Part shown: positions 11,823 through 22,842 of the stretch, one piece after another | How positions within the stretch are numbered: the first letter of the stretch is position 1 | Layout of the letters: each line of letters starts with the position of its first letter | DNA from: Adenophora triphylla var. japonica | Taxonomy: Eukaryota > Streptophyta > Magnoliopsida > Asterales > Campanulaceae | DNA: 64,000 bases | Direction of reading: 5' to 3' | Assembly: GCA_022495995.1 (NCBI GenBank) | Contig: JAFEMH010002598.1 | Location: forward strand, 186,001-250,000 | Program-made: the position numbers and the translations under genes | Notes under the pieces: model-generated | Seen by the model: the letters and a program-made list of their open reading frames with translations, nothing else | The model's database searches: none | What the model was told of the DNA's origin: nothing

Positions 11823-12116
11823 CAAATGATCGAACGCGTATAAATTAAAGAAAACGCAGACGGGGACCGCGTTTTATATAAATATAATTATTTGATTTAA
11901 TTGCTAATTAAAATAAAAACGCGGTTACCAGCCGCGTTTTTTAAAATAAAAAATATTTTTCCATGATTTCCAAAAATCAATTTCTGAAAATGAAGCCGAA
12001 TTAAAAAAAAATAATAAAAACGCGGTTGTCAACCACGAATTTAACTTTGCAAAACTTTAAAAACGCGGCTGGCAACCGCGTTTTTTAAAAATTAAGCTAT
12101 TCTAATCAATACTTTT
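11823..12116 (-). repeat. MULE right TIR
   Basis: Reverse complement of the left TIR with scattered substitutions and a shorter inner part. It carries the same four palindromic units; here more of them keep the full ACGCGG...CCGCGT pairing (for example GCGGTTACCAGCCGCG near 11920), so the left copy looks the more eroded one. Confidence 0.8.
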
Positions 12117-12363
12117 AAAACTGTGACATTTTGGGAAATCTATAGTATAAATGAGGGATTGTCTTGCTACAGTTGTTTGAACAGTAGCAAGTGCCGAAAT
12201 TTCCATTTTGCCCTCATACATTTGTCTCTTTCCCATTTTGTCCTTAAAAAATATATTTTAAATTAAAGAAAAAAAGAAAAAAAAAATATCCTCAGACACG
12301 GGCTTAATTAAAAAAATAAAAAATATAACGTGTCCTCGGACACGGACTTATTCTAATAAGTTT

Positions 12364-12645
12364 TTATTTTGGGAAAAAAATTCCCTCATTGGCATCATGA
12401 AACCGTTGTGCTTGAATCGCAGCGCCCTTTTCCAATACCAAACTTTCAATCACCAAACTCTTCTCCTCCCAAGCACCGTACGGAAACCCCTTCCTTCCTT
12501 GAGCTTTGATCAACGCCGCCGTCGATTTATTCACCGGCCTCCCAAACACGTTCTCCGCCTCGTCGTTCCCCGACGTTGCTTCCAGCAACGTCAGGTCGTA
12601 TCTGTACCGTTCGTATGCTATCGACCCAAACACCTTCGACACCGT
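12364..12645 (-). other. Unrecognised open reading segment of about 93 codons, possibly a gene fragment
   Basis: Open on the minus strand from an in-frame TAG at about 12646-12648 down to a stop near 12364, with no ATG near its start. The third-position column is almost all G on this strand (C on the other) and first positions are purine-rich, which favours minus-strand coding. The opposite frame (12506-12721, plus) is also open because it shares the same third positions. Segments such as VFGRPVNKSTAALIKAQGRK do not remind me of a family. It may be a remnant or captured exon beside the MULE. Confidence 0.35.
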
Positions 12646-12777
12646 CTATCCCTCCAGTATCATCCTCGGCCACGCCTCTCTCCGGATGCTCCAGTACCTG
12701 CCATTAACGAGACATGCTTAAAATGATAATACGATCATGCGTTAAACCTAATTTTACTTATTCGAGTTGGAAAATCA

Positions 12778-13090
12778 ATGGCGGCTACTGAATTTGGAAA
12801 TGGTAGGGAGAAACAGGGAGCATACTTAGGAGTGCAATCGTCCTCTGTTTCGGGTATAGACGAATCCAGGCCTTCTTTGCGTCCTTAGACTTTCTGACTC
12901 AGTTGCGGCTGCGTCTGCAAAAGCGGCAAACAATGAGTTGAAGGAGAACGAGTTGACTCAGTAGTAAGTTTTCATCTACATCTTAATTTGCTTCTCCAAC
13001 CTTTCTTTCGCCTGAAAATTAAACTGTCATTTGTTACTATTAACTTCGTCATTTTGCAGAATATGAAACTGGATGAAGATTGAACGATTT
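12778..13090 (+). pseudogene. Gene-like debris with a short open frame and splice-like sites
   Basis: An ATG at 12778 opens MAATEFGNGREKQGAYLGVQ and stops at a TAG near 12886; a second frame then reads SDSVAAASAKAANNELKENE up to 12960. A GTAAG donor follows directly, and a TTTTGCAG acceptor lies near 13060. The Ala/Ser/Glu-rich pieces look like an old coding exon with one frameshift. The family is not recognised. Confidence 0.3.
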
Positions 13091-13457
13091 AAGAGAGATC
13101 TCTTCAGCTTCTTCCTTCAAACAAACAAACCAACAGGTGTGGTTCGGTTCATTTAGACATTTATTTTGGAACCAAAGTAATACCAACTCTTGCATTTTGT
13201 TTTCATTCATTACTCCATGTAATGGAGTTCTTCGTTTTTTCCTGTAGTTATAAAAATTAGAAATATTTGTTGTGCTAATATAAAAGTATTTGAAGATCAG
13301 GTTTAGAAAAACAGTAGAGAAGAAAATAAGATTTCCTTAATATAACTGAAAATACAAAATGGCAACTCGAGCTTATTCAAGGACAAAGCTCTCTTTTCTT
13401 GTACAGAAGTTAATACAACATGGTCTCGAGTCTCTTTATTCTTAGATCACATGACAT

Positions 13458-15214
13458 TTAAAACACACTAGCCAAAATACTAGCCAACCTCCCGCGCCTG
13501 GAGCTAGGGCTGAACATGACGGCCTCTTCCCTGTTGAACTTCAACCTATGTGCCTCCTCTCGCGAAATCTGGTATGAGTTGGCGATCACATCCACTGGCA
13601 TTGCCCGGAGAACAGAGGTTCGGCCTGCAAGAGTGTTGATCATGGCATTGTCATTGGTTCGGAATGACACCCATCTGCAACCCTGCTCCTGGGCCCTCTT
13701 CACCACCGCAAAGTTCTGTGGCACCACCACTATTTGTCCTTCTCTGAGCTTATCATCAAACACTGCCTCCCCTTGGTTGTTTACAATCTGCACCTGCATG
13801 CTACCTCTTGTCACATAGACAATGTTGTGGGCATTCAAGGTCCAGTGTGGTGATACCATAGCATTCTGCATGCGGACAGAATAATGTCAGGGACAGTAAA
13901 AGTTAGAAAACCATATAATTATCTATAAAAATAAATAAATCAATCTTCTTACCCTGTGTAGAACTCCCCTCTCAACACTAAGTTGTAAAGCCCGAAGGAT
14001 GGGGAATTTGAAGCTGTTAAGGTTGGTGCATCGTCCAGCTTGTGGGTTGTAAAAGTCGGCTTGTGAGGGTTCGTCAATGTTCATTCTGTTATTAGCGGTG
14101 CAAATCGTCTCCTCCAAACCATTTGAGGTGCGTCCTTGTTGTCTCTCTTCACGTTCTTGCTCTTCGCGGGTGAATGGTGGCCTAATGACCTGAAGGCCAC
14201 CTTTGATCCTGATAATGTGGCCTCTCTGGTCATCTTCTCCTTGGAGCCTTCTTGCTGTCTCAGTGTCCACATTGAACGCCTCTGCAATAATTTTAACATC
14301 AAAGCCATTGAAAACATTCCCGGAAGATTGTCTTTGCTCCTGGCCGCGCTTATCGCTAGTTTGCCATTGTCCTTGTTGATATTGTTGTGGGCTTCCAGCA
14401 AGGAAGAACCTCTACAACAACGGTAAAAAAAAAAACTTAGTACATAGTTGTTCTATAAGGTAATAGGAACACTTTCTGGTGAACATATACTTTGGACCTC
14501 TTGCAATAGAGCTGTCGGCTTCTTAAGTATGGTTCTGAGTTTTACATACCCTGTGGCTTTGGTCAAGCTGGTTTTGATCGTTGGAGGTGTCAATCAAAAC
14601 AACGGCAATGGCATCCTCTTCACCGTCATTATATACCCAGTGAGCTGCCCCAGCTGGGTAAGCAAGAACATCTCCTTGTCTGAAGTGCTGGATCTTCTGA
14701 TGCCGGTCCTGGAATCTTTCGCCACGGTGCCCTTCTTGGTGTCCTTCTTGTGAAGATTGTTGAGAAGATTGAAATGTTTCAGGGCAACCCGGCAATATAA
14801 CACTATGGATACCCCTACCTATACAAAATCAAGAAGTGAAACGGCCATCAAATTAAAAATACTAGTTAATAATAGGTACCTAAAAGATTAAACATTAACT
14901 GAGGATGATTTTTATTTACCTTGTTCGATGTAAACAAGAAGAGGAGTGTTAGTGTAGGATGGCAAGAGAAGGCCTCTTGGCTGAATTCGGTGGCGGATAA
15001 CATTAACTCCAGCACACTGGAACTGCTGATTGTTGGAGTCCCAGAACTCGGTCTCACCGGCTTCAGCTTGGACACGGTTATTGGGCTCAAGGGCACTCAG
15101 ACCGCGGATGTGGCACTCATTTTGCAGCTGCGTGTACTGCTGCTTGGTGGCAATGCTGCCATGAAAGAGCAAGAGAAAGCTCAAGGAAAGAGAGAGGAAG
15201 GAAAGCTTAGCCAT
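13458..15214 (-). CDS. 11S globulin (legumin) seed storage protein 1, intact
   Basis: Four exons: 15214-14920, 14818-14550, 14411-13953 and 13865-13458, all with GT-AG introns. They give 1,431 nt and a predicted 476-residue preproprotein, the normal legumin layout. The ATG at 15214 is preferred over one five codons upstream because it directly starts the signal peptide (about 1-22). Two cupin domains follow. Cys34 and Cys67 form the A-chain disulfide; Cys110 and Cys292 link A and B chains. The legumain (VPE) cleavage site is Asn285-Gly286 within [11 protein letters not shown]. The acidic hypervariable tail of the A chain is short. The B chain carries the conserved RNAMVSPHW. It assembles as trimers then hexamers in protein storage vacuoles as a nitrogen store. 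It is the most 3' copy of the array and ends with an extended tail, LASILASVF. Confidence 0.95.
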
Positions 15215-15282
15215 GCTAGAATCGAACATTTAGAAGAGAGGAACTGTAAGTTGAGGTGAGAAGTGGAGAATGGGAGAAGTTA

Positions 15283-15480
15283 GAATTTATAGGTAAGGAT
15301 GTTGTGAGTGGAGTTGACACATCAGATGGGCAGAGAAAGAAATGTAGACATGTTGCAGTATGCATGTTAACGAGGTCCTAAGAGCTTACACATAATAAGG
15401 ACATGTTATAGAAGGTGGGCAAATGGTTTTGGGAACCAAGAAGAAGACAAGATTAGCCTTGGTTGATTTGCATGAATGAG
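15283..15480 (-). promoter_or_regulatory. Legumin 1 promoter: TATA box and RY elements
   Basis: TATAAATT on the minus strand at about 15291-15284, some 70 bp before the ATG. RY motifs (CATGCAT at 15366-15360 and CATGCA at 15474-15469) are the sites read by ABI3/FUS3/LEC2 B3 factors in seed. Between them lies a block, GTCCTTATTATGTGTAAGC, also found upstream of the other copies. Embryo-specific expression is inferred. Confidence 0.7.
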
Positions 15481-15985
15481 GTTTTCTAGTGAGCCTCAGT
15501 TTCATTATGAGCCATGAGGAATAAGCATATTCCTTCGATTTTTTTTTTTTTTTCTTTTTACCCAAGAGTAGGTTCATTTTGGATATCTTTTGACAGTATA
15601 TTTCATAGGTGTTTGCTGTTTACACATTAAATCTGGGTTAACTACAGCTAATGAGTTCAAAGGGAAAACCTCATAATTCAAACAAAAGCTGTAAAACCCG
15701 AAATACTAAAAAAATACTCCCGCCACATTGAATTTTTTTTAACTAACAAATGTGACTATTTTCTGTAGAAATTATAGCCTAGAAGGTTTAAAATCCCTCC
15801 TTGATTCCTTGCTGTCAGTATTTTCGATAAATATTCAATTTGAATAATCAAATAGGTATTCATTTTAGTCCATCAAGGAAGATGAAGAAAAGTTTAATGA
15901 TTTATATTTACATTTGATATGATGATTTGTATTAACTAGTACTACTAGTCTGATGCAAGAAATCAAATGAAGGCATCTGCTTATT
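15320..15985 (-). repeat. Legumin upstream region, copy B of a direct duplication
   Basis: This 5' flank of legumin 1 aligns with 17578-18290 in the same orientation, with many substitutions and short indels. Shared stretches include GACATGTTGCAGTATGCATG and the GCTTACACATAATAAGGACA block. The two copies flank the Tat-type fragment. Confidence 0.75.
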
Positions 15986-15988
15986 TCA

Positions 15989-17569
15989 CTATAATTGGTG
16001 CAAGAAGGGGGGACCCCTAATTTCTAAGGCGTTTAGTATGGCGACATCCACTCCATGTCGCATAAGCATGAAGTTGAGATCCTCTTGCGGGATCCGAGCC
16101 CAAACCCCTATATCCATTTTGTAAAATCCCCCACTTCTCTTATTTTGGCCAAACCTAACAGTCTTAGAGCAGGACTTAGTCCTAGCCATAACATGCGAGA
16201 TAGGAAGAGCGAGAATTAAAGCAAGAATTCAAGGGATTTTGAAATAGTACTTGGAAATTTGCAGAAAAAGGTAAAAGTTTGAAGATCGGCCGGAGAACGG
16301 TCGGAAGGCCTCGAAAACTGTTGAGTTCCTCCGAAAATGCTCCAAACTAGCTGGAAAGTGAAGCACAATGTAGGTAGGAAGAGGGGGAGCACGGTTCAAG
16401 ACGAAAGAGACGGTGAAAATTGACTGAATAAGTGAAAATGTAACGGCCGGAAAGTGAGTCGCCGGTGGTTTCTATAGATTAGGAGAATAATGAGCACTGG
16501 ATTAGGAAGCAAAACTGATAGAGGGATTTTTGGTTTCCAAGCTACGGAAGGTGAAGGGGTTTGGGGGAGTTTCCAAGGCGTATTTAAGAGAGAGTTCGAA
16601 TTTTGAAAATCCCCCCATTATTGCTGGAAGTAATTTAATAAAACTACACGAATTCCTAGGGGGCGTACGGCACTGCCTAACCGCCCTATCCGATCAACCC
16701 TGAGGTGACACGTGTGAGCGCATGTGTCATATGAGGCCTATTTCTCGCCAAAAGGGCGTGAAATGGCGGAAACCATAAGCGACTGTGAAAGTTCTCGCCT
16801 GGACCACGAATAGTCCAGGTCTTGAACTTGGGGGCTTCTGATACGATTGTGGAAAATGGTTTGGGCCCAATCAATAGGGTTAGACCCAATAACGAAGAAT
16901 GGGCCGGGCCTGTTTAGCCCAGGTCATGTGAATGGGTTCGTAACGTTGAGGCGGCATAGGGCAAACATGCGACAAAGGTAAGATGGTGCGTGGGAGTACG
17001 GCTGAGTAAGAAATGATGTTACGCGAGAAACGTGGTGTGTCGTCGACAATTCGTAATATGACATAGAGTTTGGAGCCCGCCCTCTGTGAGGTGCATGGTT
17101 TAGGGCGACCTGTAGAATGTCGCCTTTCCATTTGGTTGTCGCCTGGGCGACATGTGTAGTTGGGCATTCCTGGGCGTCGTTCCGGTTGGCGCCTGCGTGT
17201 TTAACCCTAGCCGACTGTACTGGATGATTGATGTGACAAGGTGAACAGTATAATCCCACTAACTTGGAGTTGGTTGGGGACCCTAGATGGATGATTGACA
17301 AGTGTCCCCCCATGTGCAAGGCACATGGGGGCTTGTGAGTAAATGGAGGAATAGTTCATTTGCATGGTATGTTCTCTCTCTCTACTCTCTAAGCTTTCTC
17401 TCTCTAGCTCCTCCATTGCTATTTCCAGCTTTGTGAACTAGCAACCTTACTCTCACGCCGGAGGGGTTTCGCCGGAGCCACCCCCGGCCTAGTTTACGTG
17501 CTTGCATGTGTGTAGGTTATCTAGCAAAGGAGGAATCAGCCGAAGTATCCTATTTTCAGTTCCTGTGCA
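15989..17569 (+). mobile_element. Truncated 3' end of a Tat-type Ty3/gypsy element (antisense ORF start, PPT, 3' LTR)
   Basis: A polypurine tract, TTGGGGGCTTC (about 16828-16838), is followed by a likely LTR from TGATACGATTG (16839) to GTGCA (17569), about 731 bp. Text in it (GGGCCCAATC, GGGCCGGGCC) resembles the Tat LTRs at 41459 and 53155. Upstream, on the minus strand at 16189-15989, an ORF starts MARTKSCSKTVRF and runs 66 residues. Its position and antisense orientation match the start of the additional ORF in Tat elements. No 5' part or second LTR is present. Element identity is inferred from architecture. Confidence 0.55.
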
Positions 17570-17577
17570 ACCATTTT

Positions 17578-18290
17578 GGATGGCCAGAGAAAGAAAATGT
17601 AGACATGTTGCAGTATGCATGTAAACGAGGCCCTAAGAGCTTACACATAATAAGGACATGTTAATGAAGGTGCACAAATGGTTTTGGGAACCGAGAAGAA
17701 GACAAGGATAGCCTTGTTTGATTTGCATGAATGAGGTTTTAGACTGTTTTCTAGTGAGTTTCTGTTTCATCATGAACCTTGAGGTATAGATCATATTTCT
17801 TCGAATATTAAGTTCTTTTTTACCAGGAGTATACTCAGGTTTTACCCAAGACTCTTCAAGGCACTGTGACAGTGTTTTGGGTAATTCTATGCTCTTTACA
17901 CACTAAATCTGGGTAAATTACAGCTATTAAGTTTATAAGGAAAACCTCGTTAGTCAGATAGAAAGTTCTAAAACCCAAAAGAATATAAATACTCCTACCT
18001 CCTTGAACAAAATTTTGATTAACAATGTGATAAATCTCTGTAGAAAATACAGCCTATAAGGTTTAAAATCCCCGCCCCCCTGATTCGTAGCTGTCAGTAT
18101 TTTAGATGAATATCCATTATGAAAAATCAAATGTAAAGTTTGATTGTGATGTTAGGCATTCATATTAGTCCATCAAGGGAGATGCATGAAAGTTAAATGG
18201 TTTATTTTTACATTTGATAGGTGATCTCTGGTAACAACTAGTCTGATACAAGAAATCAAATTAAGACATCTGCTTATTTAATTATTAATT
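17578..18290 (-). promoter_or_regulatory. Orphan legumin promoter (copy A), no coding region attached
   Basis: Homologous to 15320-15985 in the same orientation, including the RY element in GCAGTATGCATG near 17610, the ACACATAATAAGGACATG block near 17645, and a second RY element in TTTGCATGAATGAG near 17725. Immediately downstream (lower coordinates), where TATA, ATG and exon 1 should be, the sequence is the Tat 3' LTR. The simplest reading is the upstream region of a legumin copy whose gene was deleted or replaced. Confidence 0.65.
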
Positions 18291-19864
18291 GATTGCAGTG
18301 ACAAAAGAATATTGTCAAAGTTAAAAAGGGATATGCCAAGAAAATTAAAACGGAATGAGTTGAAAAATGTCAAGTGTTCATATATTGTAGGTTCCATTGC
18401 TTATAGATCAGATATATAGACAACGCAACCAATCAACAATTGTCAACTCATCTTGCACACATGCATCATTTTGTGACTTTAGCATCAATTTTAATGAAAT
18501 GATGATACAACGCTCATATACTACTTCTATCCCCCAACATATTTGATAAGTCAATTTTTTTATGCACTTTTCGTAACGATAGTTTCTTAGTATTGCAGGT
18601 GCACTACTTTATTGGCTATTTTTGTTGATGAAATTTTATAAATAACAGATTTTTTATATGCTCCCATTACCTAAACCATTTCTATGTTTTTTGTTTCTTT
18701 TAAAAAAGGGTCTCATTTCTAAATTTCATTTTATACCTTCATTTTTTTTATATATATTTATTTGTTTTAGACAATGTTTCATTTTCTACTTCGTATCCGA
18801 GGAAAAAAGGAGAAAAAATCCATATTAGTGCAAATTAAAAGGAATATATAGAAGCAAAAGTTACGGTGTTAAATAGCTGACCTGTCAAATAAGACCATTT
18901 TATCAGCGGAGATATGCATTAATAATACCGATTTTCTAAACATTATTTTTTCTTAGAAGATAAATTTAAAGATAAGCAGTTATAAATAAATAAACAAAAA
19001 TGTAAAGGTACTTCTTTTTAGATAATTAACCAAGATGGTAATACCATGTAATTTATACGCAGTAGTTGATATGAGGATAGTTTGGATAAATTGTGTGCTA
19101 TCCTTTATTGGTTTGTTTATGTCACTCCAACTGCTTTATTTTGGTTGTAGGAGAATGTTATAACGCATAAAGTTGTTGTTCTTAAAAACATTTGAACAAT
19201 CATCTTTTAATGTCTCATGTTTCTTGAATAATAGATGCTTTTAAACAAGAAAAACTAGTACCTGGTAACAATTTGAACTTTGTTTCCTTTAGACACATAA
19301 AGCTATGGTACAGCCGCAAGTGATGGAATAGAAGATTGTACTCTGCTGCATCATTGGGTTACTCCATTGGATATGTCACAGGTAATTTTACATCATTATC
19401 TTTGATTTAAAACTCTTGAGTGTGATCTGCAAAAGCTAAAGGCACATTGATCAAGTTATTAGTTTAGTTATTCAGTCGATGCACGACTGTGGTTCACTGG
19501 TAAAACTGCATTTCCAGCATAATCTTTGATATGTTGAAGTAATCACTGGTCTGAATATAGTATTGCTACTTTTATTGATTTTAAGTTGAATCTAGCAAAT
19601 GTTAGTTGATATTGATCGATGCAAGTATAAATTGACATGCGAAAACATTTTTTCTCGTGCAAAGGAAACCTTTTTGAAGTGAAATTTGATTATGCTTTCA
19701 TTGCAAGGCTTTATAGATAAGGCACTTCTAATAGAAAATGTACGAGTAGTCGGTATTGTTCTGGGATGAGAGCTTAGAGATGTAAGAGCTTTGCTTAAAC
19801 AAAGTGATTCGAGCCGTTTTATTATTAGATAGTTACACTCTCATCCTGCTTGATTACATGATAT
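18291..19864. other. Intergenic spacer, 3' flank of legumin 2
   Basis: AT-rich; no gene visible. The part from about 19150 to 19740 shares patches with 22400-22740 (for example TTTTATTGCAAGGCTTATA-like text), showing that 3' flanks were duplicated with the genes. Isolated GT/AG splice-like signals near 19270-19385 do not connect to a recognisable product. Confidence 0.5.
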
Positions 19865-21559
19865 TTAAACAACACTAGCCAACCTCGGAGTCCTAGAGCT
19901 AGGGCTGAACATGACGGTCTCTTCTCTGTTGAACTTCAACCTATGTGCCTCCTCTCGCGAGATCTGGTATGAGTTGGCGATCACATCCACTGGCATTGCC
20001 CGGAGAACAGAGGTCCGGCCTGCAAGAGTGTTGATCATGGCGTTGTCGTTAGTCTTGAATGACACCCATCGGCAACCCTGCTCTTGGGCCCGCTTTACCA
20101 CCGCGAAGTTCTGTGGGACCACAACTATTTGTCCCTCTTTGAGCTGTTCATCAAACACTGCCTGTCCCTGGTTGTTTACTATCTGCACCTGCATACTGCC
20201 TCTTGTCACGTAGAGAATGTTGTGGGCATTCAAGGCCCATTGTGGCGATACCATAGCATTCTGCACGGGAACAGATCAATATCAGGGACACAAAAAATTT
20301 GAAAACAATATTATCATAGAACTATATGAAATACTGAATTCACTCTTCTTACTCTGTGTAGAACTCCCCTACCAACGCTAAGCTGTAGAGCCTGAAGGAC
20401 GGGGAATTTGAAGCTGTTAAGGTTGGTGTATCGTCCAGCTTGTGGGTTGTAAAAGTCAGCATGTGATGGATCATCAATGTTCATCCTGAGCTTAGCAGTG
20501 CACATTGTCTCCTCAACACCATTTGCACTCCGCCCTTGTTGTCTTTCTTCACGTTCTTGTTCTTCGCGAGTGAATGGTGGCCTAACGACCTGAAGCCCAC
20601 CTTCGATTCTGATGATGTGGCCTCTCTGGTCATCTTGTCCCTGGAGCCTTCTTGCTGTCTCGGTATCCACATTGAATGCCTCTGCTATAATCTTAACATC
20701 AAAGCCTTGGAAAACATTTCCGGAAGATTGTAGTTGTTCCTGGCCGCGCTTGTAGCTAGTTTGATGTTGTCCTTGTTGGTACTGTTGTGGGCTTCCAGCA
20801 AGGAAGAATCTCTACAGTAACAATACGAAACTCAGTAGTTGTTCTATAAGGTAATATCAATACTTTTGATAAAAGTAAGTATTTTTTTGCATACCCTGTG
20901 GCTTTGGTCAAGCTGGTTTACATCGTTGGTGGTGTCAATCAAAACAACGAGAATAACGTCCTCTTGGCCGTCATTGTAAATCCAGTGAGCAGCACCAGCT
21001 GGGATGGCAAGAACATCACCCTGTCTGAAGTGCTGAATCTTCTGATGCCTGTCCTGGAATCTCTCGCCACGGCGTCCTTCTTCTTGGCGTCCTTCTTGTG
21101 AAAACTGTTGTGAAGATTGGAATGTTTCAGGGCATCCTGATAACAAAACACTCTGGAAACCCCTACCTGTACAGGATCAAGTAGTAAAACACTCATTAAA
21201 CCAAAATACTGAAAACTAAAAATGTAACAACTGAAACATAAATCAAGGATGATGTTTTGTTCACCTTGTTCGACGTAGGCAAGGAGAGGAGAGTTAGTGT
21301 AGGATGGCAAGAGAAGGCCTCTTGGCTGGATTCTGTGACGGATAACGTTAACTCCAGCACACTGGAACTGCTGGTTATTGGCTTCCCAGAACTCGGTCTC
21401 ACCGGCTTCTGCTTGGATACGATTAGTGGGCTCAAGGGCACTCAAACGGCGGATTTGACACTCATTTTGCAGCTGGGTGTACTGCTGCTTTGTGGCAATG
21501 CTGGCTTGGAAGAGTAAGAAAAAGCTCAAGGAAAGAGCAAGCAAGGAAAGCTTAGCCAT
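19865..21559 (-). CDS. 11S globulin (legumin) seed storage protein 2, intact
   Basis: Exons 21559-21265, 21166-20895, 20811-20353 and 20260-19865 give 1,422 nt, 473 residues. Intron positions and phases are the same as in legumin 1. Signal peptide about 1-22 ([20 protein letters not shown]). Cys34-Cys67 and Cys110-Cys293 are the expected disulfide pairs. The legumain site is Asn286-Gly287 in [11 protein letters not shown]. Exon 2 has one extra codon in the Glu/Gly/Arg-rich surface loop relative to legumin 1. The product ends RLASVV. The ATG at 21559 starts the hydrophobic signal directly; an upstream in-frame ATG at 21574 is less likely. No disabling change was seen. Confidence 0.95.
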
Positions 21560-21619
21560 GGTTGCACTGAACACTTAGAGGAGATGAACTGTGCTTTGAA
21601 GTGTAGTGGAGAACAGATG

Positions 21620-21825
21620 GAGCGAGAATTTATAGAGAAGTGGAATGGTATCAGGGGTTGACACATAAGGCATGCAGAGAAAGAGAAATTGAGACATGTT
21701 GCAGCTTGCATGTCAATGGAGCTCTTAGAGCTTACACATAATAAGGACATGCTTAGCCAGGTAGAAAATGTTTGTGGTAACTCAGAAGAAGACGGTGTAA
21801 GTCTTGTTTGGTTTGCATGAATGAG
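21620..21825 (-). promoter_or_regulatory. Legumin 2 promoter: TATA box and RY elements
   Basis: TATAAATT at about 21634-21627, some 70 bp before the ATG. RY elements are at 21671-21676 (CATGCA on plus), 21713-21708 and 21819-21814. The shared GTCCTTATTATGTGTAAGC block lies near 21730-21750, in the same order as for legumin 1. Confidence 0.7.
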
Positions 21826-21934
21826 GTTTCAGGCTGTTTTCTAGTGAGTTTTAGGTTCATCGTGTACCTGGAAGCATATCCTCTTTGAACATGGCATCTC
21901 CTTAAGGTGGAGCTATAAAGAAACCAAAATGGTA

Positions 21935-22102
21935 CTCCCTTTGTCCCATAATAAATATCACACCTTCCTTCTTGTCCATCCCAAAGTAAATATCACATTT
22001 CTAAATTACGAATAGTCATACTTTACCATGGTACAAGCAAGTGAAACAAAATCTTTAAACGATTTTGACAAGTGTACGACATCTATTATGAGACGGAGGG
22101 AG
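21935..22102. mobile_element. Stowaway-like MITE, 168 bp
   Basis: Ends CTCCCTTTGTCCCATAATA and TATTATGAGACGGAGGGAG are inverted and flanked by TA on both sides. It sits about 375 bp upstream of the legumin 2 ATG, just beyond the RY region. Confidence 0.85.
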
Positions 22103-22842
22103 TATTACTCAAACCACGAGAATTAAAATTTTGATCAAGTTCTACCTCTTCAATTGGCAAAACCCTAGGCAGTCTAAAACGTAATTCTGGCTATCAAAAA
22201 GGGGATAGAAGGAAAAGAAATGAGATATCTAAATGGCAGGATAGGGGTAGTATTGGGAAAAATAAATATAGCTTGCACATATCCAGGTGTTAGCAAACGC
22301 AGTGTAAAATTGAGAACGTCAGTATTCATACACTATATTGCGAATTTTGAGTTCTTGGGTTGCTTCTGTAGCCACTTTCCTGCTATTTAAAAGATAATAA
22401 TGTAGCGTCTAAAGGGGGTTTTCTTTAAAACATTCAAGTAATCATCTTGATGGTGCTATGTTTCTTTAGGAAAAATGTTACCTGCCAACTGCAAGAATTG
22501 GCTCTTCATGTTTCTCCAGTTCTCCCTTGGGTTTGTGATGGCAAACTTTTATTCCACTGTTTTATTCTTCATTACTCTAATATGCTATTGAGTTTTAAAT
22601 TGCATCTATTATTATTTTTTATTTTATTTTGTAATTAGTCCACAAAAGTGTAAGATGTCAGGCGAAAACATTTTGGTTGAAGCAAGAAATTTTTTGAAAA
22701 GAAATTCAACGATGATTTTATTGCAAGGCTTATAACAACCGCAAGAAAACTTAAACCATTCTGCTATTACAAAATATACAAGCTAGGCAGGCAGCGGTTT
22801 CCAGCCTCTTTATTTCTAGCTTAAACAAAGCTTAGTACACTT
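22103..22842. other. Spacer between legumin 2 and legumin 3
   Basis: No gene. It contains the legumin 3 3' flank with text shared with the legumin 2 3' flank (around 22400-22740 against 19150-19740). The short hydrophobic open frame at 22447-22638 looks spurious. Confidence 0.5.

Larger units (their letters stand above)
5853..12116. mobile_element. Decayed MULE (Mutator-like element) with long TIRs, transposase and PMD gene
   Basis: Terminal inverted repeats of roughly 270-300 bp (left about 5853-6202, right about 11823-12116) align almost throughout and enclose two convergent genes. On the plus strand is a MuDR-type transposase (6381-9074) and on the minus strand a plant-mobile-domain gene (9290-11340). 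Both are broken, so the element is non-autonomous now. The outermost shared bases are AAAGTATTGA. I did not find a convincing 9-bp target-site duplication, so the exact ends may be off by a few bases. Association of PMD genes with MuDR elements is known in plants. Confidence 0.85.
12117..13457. other. Intergenic stretch between MULE and legumin array
   Basis: AT-rich spacer, then a GC-rich open segment (12364-12645) and gene-like debris at 12778-13100, then the 3' flank of legumin 1. No complete gene can be supported. Confidence 0.5.

Noticed and set aside
12117..12125. 9-bp MULE target-site duplication
   Set aside because: Bases outside the two TIR ends do not match; I could not support a duplication.
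13516..13818. Plus-strand frame of 100 codons, repeated at 19911 and 22970
   Set aside because: It is the complement of legumin exon 4, seen in each gene copy.
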